8,619 nt of DNA from assembly GCA_023441105.1 (NCBI GenBank), contig JAEZQX010000039.1, positions 1 to 8,619 on the forward strand. The letters are read 5' to 3'. This stretch comes from Pseudomonadota bacterium (GTDB taxonomy: Bacteria; Pseudomonadota; Gammaproteobacteria; Burkholderiales; Burkholderiaceae). Every line of letters begins with the position of its first letter. The stretch's first letter is position 1. The notes under the pieces are model-generated. The model was not told the origin of the DNA. It did no database searches and was given only the letters and a program-made list of their open reading frames with translations. Below are positions 1-8,619 of this stretch, in pieces. The translations under genes and the position numbers were made by a program.

Positions 1-77
1 CCTGATCCCTGATCCCTGATCCCTGATCCCTGATCCCTGATCCCTGATCCCTGATCCCTGATCCCTGATCCCTGATC
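1..77. repeat. Tandem array of an 11x 7-bp repeat (CCTGATC)
   Basis: Eleven perfect, uninterrupted copies of CCTGATC are seen, starting at the first base, so the array probably continues outside the window. It ends at position 77, where the sequence changes to GCTGCC. Each unit contains GATC. On the plus strand the 7-bp period puts a TGA in every frame. On the minus strand the unit reads GATCAGG and stays open, giving Asp-Gln-Gly-Ser-Gly-Ile-Arg. The array lies about 70 bp before the start of the histidine kinase gene. It looks like an intergenic short tandem repeat whose copy number could vary by slippage; a function is not shown. Confidence 0.97.
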
Positions 78-145
78 GCTGCCAGGCTGCACTGGACGGG
101 CCCTCCGGACGACTTGATACCGGGCGACGACGCCCAGGGCAGTCC

Positions 146-2410
146 ATGCCGGTCGTGATCATCGCGGGCATGCTCTTTGGTTGCAGCGAGACCGACCGAC
201 ACATTCAATCCTTCGTGCCTAACGCAGACTCAGCCGCAAGCCGTCACCGGAAGTGGGACCTACTGGTTCTCGTGGGGCTTCTACCGGCGGCAGCCGTCCT
301 GCCGCTGCTTGTCTTCGCGGCGACGCTGGTCTACCTGCTGACGCAGGAAGGTGGCAACACCACTCGCCAGACGCTGATCGAGGCAAACGCCTCGCTGGCG
401 CGCGTCGTCCAATCGGAGTTGAGCCGCTCGGCCGAAGATCTCGAGCGGTTGTCTCTTGCTGCGGCAGCCGACCCGAGAGACCAGGAGCTTGCGGTTCGCC
501 TTGCCTCGTCCCTTGCCGGGCCGGGCCATCCATTCTCCGCGATCCTGCTGGCCTCGCCGGACGGAACGAAGGTCCTGGCCGGCAACGCCGGAATCGTGGT
601 CGATCCCTCACTGCGTGAAAGGAGCGGCCGACGCGGCATCTCGAACTTCCAGAGGACGGCGGGATGGGGACGGGGTGTGGTCGAGGTCAGCACGCCCTAC
701 CAGGCGAACGCGGGCACCATGCTCGTGGGCCAGGTGAACCTGCAGAGACTGGCCAGGATCCTGGCCAGCCATTCCGGGGAGCGCTCGTTCGCGACCGTTC
801 TCGACGGCAACGACATCATCCTTGCCAGGAGCACCGACTTCGAGATGTACGTCGGCGAGCTCCCGAGCCGGCAGACTCTCGACGCGATTCACGGGAACAG
901 TCGGGGCACCGCCCGCTTTCCGACCAGGGACGGGAGGGAGCTCTTCTGGAGCTGGCAACGTCTCCCGGGTTCGAACTGGGTGGTCTTCCTGGGAACACAG
1001 GCGAGGGAAATCGACGCTTCCTTCTGGGATTCGCTGCGCCAGCTGCTGCTCGGTGCTGCCCTTGCCCTGGCGCTGGGACTCCTCGCTGCCGGGTGGGCCG
1101 GCCGGCGCATCGTTCGAGCCGTGGGCGAATTGACAGAGCAGACCCCAGGGCTGGTCTCCGGAATCTCCAAGAGTTATCGTCCTTCAGGCCTGAAGCAGGT
1201 CGATGAACTCTACGAGGCGATGGCCGGGGCGGGTGGCAGGCTGCAGCTCGCGCAGGATGAGAGAGACAACGCTCTCCTCGCCGAGAAGGCCCTTCGCCGA
1301 TCCGCCGAGCGGGAGAGCAGGCGGAAGGATGTCTTCATTGCCACCCTGTCGCATGAGTTGCGCAATCCCCTGGCTCCCATCGTCGCCGCCGCAAGAGTGC
1401 TTCAACGCCCGGAGCTGGGGTCGGTGCATGTGGCGCGTGCCGCTGCGATCATCGACCGACAGTCACGGATGCTGTCACACCTTCTGGATGACCTCCTCGA
1501 TGCATCCAGGCTGACCACCGGCCGGGTCCACTTGAATCGCAAGCCGACTTCCCTGGTTGAGGTGTTCCAGTCCGCGAGCGAGGCGGTGCGACCCTTGATG
1601 CAGGCGAGACAGCACAGCTTGTTCACGACCCTGCAGCCGGAGGACCTGACGGTGATGGGGGACAAGGTTCGCCTGGTGCAAGTGGCAGTGAACCTGTTGA
1701 ACAACGCCGCCAAGTACACGGACCCCGGCGGCCGGATAGAGCTCGCGGCGGTCCCGCACGGAGAGCGTGAGGTGTTGCTGACCGTGAGCGACAATGGCAT
1801 CGGCATTCCCGCGGAGGCGATCCCGCATATCTTCAACATCTTCGGGCAGGTCGAAAGCGAGCGTGAGCGAGCCCAGGGTGGACTGGGTATCGGCCTGTTC
1901 CTGGTGAAGGGCCTGGTCGGGCTTCACGGAGGGGAGATCCGCGCTTCCAGCGCGGGGCACGGCAAGGGGACACGCTTCGAGGTCACTTTGCCGCGAACGG
2001 TTCCGCCTGTCGCTGTGGCGTCCGCAGATGTCGAGGCCTCTGCCCTGGGCCGGGGAGAGCGGAAGGCCGTGCTGGTCGTCGATGACAATGTCGATGCAGC
2101 GATGACGTTGAAGGCGCTGCTCGAAGTCTCCGGCGAGTTCGAGGTCGACGTGGTGCACACGGGTGAAGACGCCCTCGTCCGGGCGGACGAAGCCGCATAT
2201 GACGCCATCTGCGTCGACATAGGCCTGCCCGGCATCGATGGCTACGAAGTAGCCAAGCGGCTGAAGTCCCGCTCGGAGGCGAAGCTGGTCGCTACGACCG
2301 GATGGGGGACGTTCGAGGACAAGCGCCGGGCATTCGACGCCGGCTTCGATTCGCACCTGACGAAGCCGGTAGACCCTGACGAGCTGATGCGTGAACTGCT
2401 GGTTGGCTGA
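146..2410 (+). CDS. Hybrid sensor histidine kinase/response regulator, membrane-bound, Cache-like sensor
   Basis: A 754-residue inner-membrane two-component hybrid kinase. A hydrophobic segment at about residues 38-65 and another at about 296-317 flank a roughly 230-residue periplasmic region. That region resembles a double Cache sensor, with FATVLDGNDIILARS near 215-229 and a W-rich end near 268-283. A degenerate HAMP-like and coiled-coil stretch (318-392) leads to HisKA, with H-box SHELRNP and phospho-acceptor His403. The HATPase has an N-box NLLNNAAKY (516-524), DNGIGIP (549-555) and GGLGIGL (578-584). The C-terminal receiver (about 640-752) has Asp646/Asp647, acceptor Asp691 in VDIGLPGIDGYE, and Lys740. 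No HPt or DNA-binding output is present, so the phosphate must pass to an unseen partner; the stimulus cannot be read from sequence. The start at 146 has AGGG six bases upstream. ATG at 170 and GTG at 215 are alternatives, the latter placing the first membrane helix nearer the N-terminus. A small inverted repeat (GGGCG-acga-CGCCC, 122-135) lies just before the ribosome site. It converges on the lipoprotein gene with no obvious operon partner. Confidence 0.93.
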   Translation: MPVVIIAGMLFGCSETDRHIQSFVPNADSAASRHRKWDLLVLVGLLPAAAVLPLLVFAATLVYLLTQEGGNTTRQTLIEANASLARVVQSELSRSAEDLERLSLAAAADPRDQELAVRLASSLAGPGHPFSAILLASPDGTKVLAGNAGIVVDPSLRERSGRRGISNFQRTAGWGRGVVEVSTPYQANAGTMLVGQVNLQRLARILASHSGERSFATVLDGNDIILARSTDFEMYVGELPSRQTLDAIHGNSRGTARFPTRDGRELFWSWQRLPGSNWVVFLGTQAREIDASFWDSLRQLLLGAALALALGLLAAGWAGRRIVRAVGELTEQTPGLVSGISKSYRPSGLKQVDELYEAMAGAGGRLQLAQDERDNALLAEKALRRSAERESRRKDVFIATLSHELRNPLAPIVAAARVLQRPELGSVHVARAAAIIDRQSRMLSHLLDDLLDASRLTTGRVHLNRKPTSLVEVFQSASEAVRPLMQARQHSLFTTLQPEDLTVMGDKVRLVQVAVNLLNNAAKYTDPGGRIELAAVPHGEREVLLTVSDNGIGIPAEAIPHIFNIFGQVESERERAQGGLGIGLFLVKGLVGLHGGEIRASSAGHGKGTRFEVTLPRTVPPVAVASADVEASALGRGERKAVLVVDDNVDAAMTLKALLEVSGEFEVDVVHTGEDALVRADEAAYDAICVDIGLPGIDGYEVAKRLKSRSEAKLVATTGWGTFEDKRRAFDAGFDSHLTKPVDPDELMRELLVG

Positions 2411-2463
2411 TGCCCTGGTCACCTGCGCCAAGCGCCGGCGCCATTCCGACATCAGGCTCCGTA

Positions 2464-2766
2464 TCAACCAGCCTTGCACTCCTTGTTCATGAGTTGCCGA
2501 TGCCTCGACATTGCTTGCGCATCCGAGGACCCATGGGCCGACTTCATGTGCGACTCCATGAGCGCGTCCTGGGAGTCCTTGGGCATGGTCGCCATCTTGC
2601 GGTGCATGTCACACAGCTCCCGCATCTCCGCTGCCGATGGTTCGGCGTCCTTGTTGGACCCCATCCAGCCTTTGATGGTGCTGCAGCCGCTCGCTAGAGC
2701 CGCGACTACGACGGCCGCTGCGACGACTGGTCGCAGCGGAGCAGGCAACGGAACGTTTCTGGCCAT
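2464..2766 (-). CDS. Small Met/His-rich lipoprotein of unknown function
   Basis: A 100-residue predicted lipoprotein. Its N-terminus has a basic start, a hydrophobic run (about 14-26) and a lipobox ending Leu-Ala-Ser-Gly-Cys with lipidation at Cys28, so it should be membrane-anchored and face the periplasm. The mature 73 residues are polar and probably helical. They are rich in Met (9) and His (4), clustered as MHRKMATM (54-61), MESHMKSAH (70-78) and MSRHRQLM (86-93). Two further cysteines (52 and 97) could form a disulfide. I do not recognise a named family. Metal binding is an inference from composition only. The chosen start is the second of two adjacent ATGs, because GGAGG sits five bases before it; a longer frame reaches 2811 but has no better ribosome site. 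The gene lies 63 bp downstream of ssb on the same strand and may share its transcript, since no clear terminator separates them. It converges with the kinase gene. Confidence 0.78.
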   Translation of the reverse strand: MARNVPLPAPLRPVVAAAVVVAALASGCSTIKGWMGSNKDAEPSAAEMRELCDMHRKMATMPKDSQDALMESHMKSAHGSSDAQAMSRHRQLMNKECKAG

Positions 2767-2771
2767 CATCG

Positions 2772-2776
2772 CCTCC
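2772..2776 (-). promoter_or_regulatory. Ribosome binding site of the lipoprotein gene (decides start)
   Basis: CCTCC on the plus strand reads GGAGG on the minus strand. It is five bases before the ATG at 2766 and only two before the adjacent ATG at 2769. This spacing favours 2766, giving the signal peptide a short normal N-region. Confidence 0.7.
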
Positions 2777-2829
2777 GGTGGTTTGCCCCCGTGCGGCAAT
2801 GCGCGTGCCAAGCGCCGCGGCCTCCTGAC

Positions 2830-3327
2830 CTAGAACGGGATATCGTCATCCATGTCGTCGAAGTTCGGCGCCTGGCGCTTGCCGCCACCCTCGCCCGCCG
2901 GCGCCGGCCGGCCACCGCCGGAGCTCCGGCTGCCGCCCTCGCCACCATAGCCGCCGCCGAAGTTGCCGCCCTCACCGCCGCCGCCACCGCCCTCGCGGCC
3001 GCCGAGCATCTGCATCTGGTCGGCGATGATGTCGGTGGCGTATTTCTCGATGCCTTCCTTGTCCTTGTACTTGCGCGTCTTGAGGCGCCCTTCCACATAG
3101 ACCGAGCGTCCCTTCTTCAGGTACTCCCCGGCAATCTCCGCAAGCCGGCCGTAGAAGGTGACCCGGTGCCATTCCGTCTCCTCCTTGCGCTCCCCGGATG
3201 CCTTGTCCTTCCAGGTGGAGGTGGTGGCGATGGAGACGTTGCAGATTGCCGCGCCGTCAGGGGAATAGCGGGTCTCCGGATCCCGTCCGAGGTTGCCTAC
3301 CAGGATTACCTTGTTCACCGATGCCAT
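2830..3327 (-). CDS. ssb: Single-stranded DNA-binding protein
   Basis: A 165-residue SSB that coats single-stranded DNA as a tetramer during replication, recombination and repair, and recruits partner enzymes through its C-terminal tip. The OB-fold covers about residues 1-110, beginning [18 protein letters not shown]. It keeps the base-stacking aromatic positions as Trp39, Trp53, Tyr59 and Tyr87, where E. coli SSB has Trp, Trp, Phe and Trp. A glycine-rich flexible linker (about 111-150) leads to the acidic tip, ending [10 protein letters not shown], the conserved partner-binding hexapeptide. Length and architecture are normal for betaproteobacterial SSB. The start is supported by GGAGG eight bases upstream (3336-3340). 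Upstream lie the YajR-like transporter, on the same strand after 223 bp, and then divergent uvrA, a conserved neighbourhood. I see no LexA-type CTGT-N8-ACAG box in front of it, and no convincing -35/-10 pair. Confidence 0.98.
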   Translation of the reverse strand: MASVNKVILVGNLGRDPETRYSPDGAAICNVSIATTSTWKDKASGERKEETEWHRVTFYGRLAEIAGEYLKKGRSVYVEGRLKTRKYKDKEGIEKYATDIIADQMQMLGGREGGGGGGEGGNFGGGYGGEGGSRSSGGGRPAPAGEGGGKRQAPNFDDMDDDIPF

Positions 3328-3335
3328 GTCAAAAA

Positions 3336-3340
3336 CCTCC
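3336..3340 (-). promoter_or_regulatory. Ribosome binding site of ssb
   Basis: CCTCC on the plus strand is GGAGG on the minus strand, with an eight-base A/T-rich spacer before the ssb ATG at 3327. It is a strong site, as expected for an abundant protein. Confidence 0.8.
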
Positions 3341-3503
3341 GCTCTCTCGAGCCGTCTTGTTTACCCGCGCTGTCAGTGGCTATTGTGCCTTGCCGGCGGC
3401 GAACGTTCCTCTCCCGCAATCGGACCGGCCGTCTTACGCAGCAAGGCCTAGGAGACTGGGCCGCCGTTCAAGCAGGCGCCAACTCGATCGGATGCCCTGT
3501 CCC

Positions 3504-3536
3504 CGCAGCCGCCGGTGTCCGGCGCTGGCGGCTGCG
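3504..3536 (-). terminator. Strong hairpin after the MFS gene; possible terminator without a T-run
   Basis: CGCAGCCGCC (3504-3513) pairs perfectly with GGCGGCTGCG (3527-3536). The stem can continue inward through four more pairs, two of them G-T, to a five-base loop. It begins 14 bases after the MFS stop codon and lies about 175 bases before the ssb start, so its position fits a transcript end or processing site between the two genes. No T-run follows on either strand, so it is not a classical intrinsic terminator. A 3'-end-stabilising hairpin or a chance GC-rich structure remains possible. Confidence 0.5.
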
Positions 3537-3550
3537 CGTTACCGGAGCCG

Positions 3551-4864
3551 TCAGGCGCGCGGTGCGATGGCGCCATGTCGCCCGGGCCAGCGCCGGGCGC
3601 CGCGGGCGACCAGGTACCAGGCGACGATGACCAGGCCGGCGGCGATGAACACGCTGGTCTCGCCGAGGCGCTGCGTCAGCAGCCCGCCGAGCGCGCCGCC
3701 GACGAACACGCCCAGCGCCTGGCTGGTGCTGAAGATGCCCATGGCCGTGCCACGCCCGTCGGCTGGCGCCAGGCGCGACAGCAGCGACGGCATCAGTGCC
3801 TCGAGCATGTTGAAGCTGATGAAGAAAGTCAGCATGAACACCGATACCGAACCCAGGCCCGGCGGCACGAACGCAAAGCCCATCTGGCTCACGAACTGGC
3901 CTGCGATGGCGACCAGGAAGAGGCCGCGGATCCGGCCGTTGCGCTCGGCCCAGTTGAGCGGCGGCATCATGACCGCGAACGACGCGATCACCACCGGCAG
4001 GTAGATCTTCCAGTGCTCCGACAGCGGCAAGCCAGCCATCTCCACCAGCCGCGCCGGCACGACCACGAAGAGCGTCATCTGCGTCAGGTGCAGCACGAAG
4101 ATGCCGAAGTCGAGCCGCAGCATGTCCGGATCGAGCGCCCTGCGCAGCTTCGGGTAGCGCAGCAGGCTGCGGGGGGGCGCGCCAACCGTCGCGCTGCCGG
4201 CTGCGTCCGCGACCCTGCCCCCCGTGAGCACCCCCAGACCGTCGCCGCCGGCAACGGCAGCAGGCGGCGCCGGGATGAGCCACCAGGTGATGACGATGCC
4301 GGCGAGCGCCAGCAGACCGGTCAGCACGAAGATGCCCGACAGGCCGATCACGTCGTACAGCAGCGGCGCGGCGACCAGCGAGAAGGCGAACGACAGGCCG
4401 ATGGTCGCCCCGACCATCGCCATCGCCTTGGTCCGCTGCGAGTCCCGGGTGGTGTCGGCCAGCAGCGCGCTCAACGCGGCGGAGACGGCGCCGGCGCCCT
4501 GCAAGGCCCGGCCGACGGTCAGCCCGGTGAGGCTGTCGGCGGCGGCCGCGACCAGGCTGCCGACGAGCATCAGCAGCAGGCCGGCAGTGATGACCGGCTT
4601 GCGGCCGAAGCGGTCGGAGGCGGCGCCGAAGGGGATCTGGAAGATCGCCTGCGTGAGCCCGTAGATGCCGAAGGCGAAGCCGACCAGCGCGGCATTCGAT
4701 CCGCCCGGCATGCCGGCCGCATGGACGGCAAACACCGGCAGGATCAGGAACATGCCGAGCATCCGCGAGCCATAGAGCAGCGCCAGCCAGATGCTGGCGT
4801 TGCGCTCCAGGGGGGTCATGCGGAAGTCGTCGGAACTGCGCGAGGTGGTCTCGCCCGCCGACAT
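3551..4864 (-). CDS. YajR-like MFS transporter (drug:H+ antiporter-1 type)
   Basis: A 437-residue major facilitator, probably a proton-driven exporter in the inner membrane; substrate unknown. Hydrophobic segments fit twelve helices. The MFS motif A is clear as [11 protein letters not shown] (80-90) between helices 2 and 3, and helix 4 has GRALQGAGA (118-126). Long stretches match my memory of E. coli Yaj[13 protein letters not shown] (34-45), [15 protein letters not shown] (66-80), and [13 protein letters not shown] with [19 protein letters not shown] in the second half (355-390). It ends soon after helix 12, without the C-terminal YAM domain of YajR. Its central loop (about 198-240) is longer and Gly/Ala-rich. 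Start choice: ATG at 4864 is used. GTG at 4873 and the internal ATG at 4820 (MTPLERNAS, where relatives begin) are alternatives, and none has a strong ribosome site. It lies upstream of ssb on the same strand and is divergent from uvrA. Confidence 0.93.
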   Translation of the reverse strand: MSAGETTSRSSDDFRMTPLERNASIWLALLYGSRMLGMFLILPVFAVHAAGMPGGSNAALVGFAFGIYGLTQAIFQIPFGAASDRFGRKPVITAGLLLMLVGSLVAAAADSLTGLTVGRALQGAGAVSAALSALLADTTRDSQRTKAMAMVGATIGLSFAFSLVAAPLLYDVIGLSGIFVLTGLLALAGIVITWWLIPAPPAAVAGGDGLGVLTGGRVADAAGSATVGAPPRSLLRYPKLRRALDPDMLRLDFGIFVLHLTQMTLFVVVPARLVEMAGLPLSEHWKIYLPVVIASFAVMMPPLNWAERNGRIRGLFLVAIAGQFVSQMGFAFVPPGLGSVSVFMLTFFISFNMLEALMPSLLSRLAPADGRGTAMGIFSTSQALGVFVGGALGGLLTQRLGETSVFIAAGLVIVAWYLVARGARRWPGRHGAIAPRA

Positions 4865-5038
4865 GTCGCTCACGATGCGGTCACCATCGCCCGGATGGTA
4901 GCAGTGGCCCGCCCCGCGCCGGGCGCTGCTGCCTGGCGCCGCCAGCGCCCCGCCCTTTTCCGGCCAGTGGCGCGCGCCGGCCGCCGGTCGCGAATTCGGT
5001 ATAGTTGCGGGTTGGCCAGAAAAACTGCGATCGAACCC
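4865..5038. promoter_or_regulatory. Divergent intergenic region between the MFS gene and uvrA
   Basis: This 174-bp GC-rich stretch must hold the promoters for both directions. For uvrA the best candidate is a -10-like TATAGT at 5000-5005, in an AT-richer patch (GAATTCGGTATAGTTG), which would start transcription near 5012. No TTGACA-like -35 lies at the right distance. For the transporter a weak TACCAT on the minus strand (4895-4900) is possible. No CTGT-N8-ACAG LexA box is seen, so SOS control of uvrA is not supported here. Confidence 0.4.
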
Positions 5039-8154
<3,116 letters not shown>

Positions 8155-8158
<4 letters not shown>

Positions 8159-8619
8159 GCCTGGCGTCGGTGCGCGCCTTCTTCGCCGAGAAGGCGCCGG
8201 ACATCGAGGTGATCGAGCTGCCGGTCGACACCGCGACCGTCGCGCTCGCGGCGCAGGCGCATGGCGTGGAGCCGGGGCGCATCGCCAAGACGCTGTCCCT
8301 GCGGGTGGGCGACCAGTCGCTGCTGGTGGTGGCGCGCGGCGACTCCCGCCTGGACAACCGCAAGCTCAAGGCGCGCTTCGGCGGCAAGGCCAAGATGCTC
8401 GACGCCGAGACGGTGCTGGCTCTGACCGGCCATCCGGTGGGCGGCGTCTGCCCCTTCGGCCTGGCGACCCCCCTGCCGGTCTACTGCGACATCGGCCTGC
8501 AGGCTTTCGAGGAGGTCCTGCCGGCTGCAGGTGGCCTGCATACGGCGGTTCGGATCGCGCCGCGTCGGCTGGCCGAGCTGGTGGGCGCGCAATGGGTGGA
8601 TGTGTGCCAAGGGCTGGGG
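8155..8619 (+). CDS. YbaK/ProX-type aminoacyl-tRNA deacylase (3' end cut by window)
   Basis: An open frame of 155 codons without a stop before the window edge. The family is usually 155-165 residues, so almost the whole protein is present. It belongs to the YbaK/ProX trans-editing domain family, which hydrolyses wrongly charged tRNAs (for example Ala- or Cys-tRNA(Pro)) in the cytoplasm. Visible marks are [10 protein letters not shown] (6-15), [11 protein letters not shown] with the conserved Lys45, [13 protein letters not shown] (60-72), the family hallmark [12 protein letters not shown] (92-103), VYCDIGL (109-115) and the C-terminal AQWVDVC (145-151). The pattern looks closer to stand-alone ProX-like deacylases than to E. 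coli YbaK, but the exact tRNA substrate cannot be read. Its ATG overlaps the uvrA stop as ATGA, and AAGG (8147-8150) inside uvrA precedes it by four bases. Co-transcription and translational coupling with uvrA are therefore likely. Confidence 0.93.

Noticed and set aside
114..119. TTGATA as a -35 box for the kinase gene
   Set aside because: No -10-like hexamer lies 16-18 bases downstream; that position is GC-rich.
1..147. Minus-strand frame from ATG at 147 through the heptamer array, as a gene
   Set aside because: No good ribosome site precedes it, the coding part before the repeat is short and Arg/Pro/Ser-rich, and repeat translations of this type are commonly spurious. It is kept only as an observation.
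2408..2456. CTGATG/CATCAG inverted repeat in the convergent gap as a bidirectional terminator
   Set aside because: The arms are only six bases, 37 bases apart, with no T-run. This is too weak to call.
1475..2479. A 334-codon minus-strand frame inside the histidine kinase gene
   Set aside because: The plus-strand frame has unmistakable kinase and receiver motifs across the same interval. The antisense product has none.
3370..3385. Possible LexA (SOS) box upstream of ssb
   Set aside because: CTGT at 3370 is followed eight bases later by ATTG rather than ACAG, so only one half-site matches.
3515..5038. A plus-strand open frame of about 500 codons leading into uvrA without a stop
   Set aside because: It is antisense to the MFS gene. 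Its translation is Arg/Gln/His/Asp-rich without any domain, and the conserved UvrA sequence only begins near 5111. Long antisense frames are expected at this GC content.

Overview
This window is high-GC proteobacterial DNA, most probably from a betaproteobacterium. The best clue is the single-stranded-DNA-binding protein, whose N-terminus and core ([20 protein letters not shown], then [12 protein letters not shown]) read like SSBs of Burkholderiales, Rhodocyclales and relatives. The neighbouring order ssb, YajR-like MFS transporter, divergent uvrA also occurs in Pseudomonas (from memory), so a gammaproteobacterium is not strictly excluded. Both window edges cut features: a heptamer repeat on the left and a deacylase gene on the right.

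Layout, left to right. Positions 1-77 hold eleven perfect copies of a 7-bp repeat. A 754-codon hybrid sensor histidine kinase/response regulator follows on the plus strand (146-2410), with a membrane-anchored Cache-like sensor, HisKA, HATPase and a C-terminal receiver. It has no partner gene in view, and its GC content is visibly lower than that of the genes to its right. It converges, over 53 bp, on a minus-strand series: a small Met/His-rich lipoprotein (2464-2766), ssb (2830-3327) and a YajR-like MFS transporter (3551-4864). ssb and the transporter are separated by 223 bp containing a strong hairpin. A 174-bp divergent intergenic region leads to uvrA on the plus strand (about 5039-8158). 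uvrA overlaps by ATGA with a YbaK/ProX-type aminoacyl-tRNA deacylase that runs off the right edge (8155 onward).

Functionally, uvrA (damage recognition in nucleotide excision repair) and ssb (protection of single-stranded DNA in replication, repair and recombination) form a conserved genome-maintenance neighbourhood, with the transporter as a long-standing neighbour of unknown relevance. The tRNA-editing enzyme is translationally coupled to uvrA. The kinase and the lipoprotein look like more lineage-specific additions.

I see no transposase, phage gene, CRISPR array, tRNA or rRNA. I also do not see a convincing new multi-gene system. The observations most worth checking are the heptamer array with its open minus strand, the Met/His-rich lipoprotein, the hairpin after the MFS gene, the non-ATG start and low-complexity tail of UvrA, and the uvrA-deacylase overlap.
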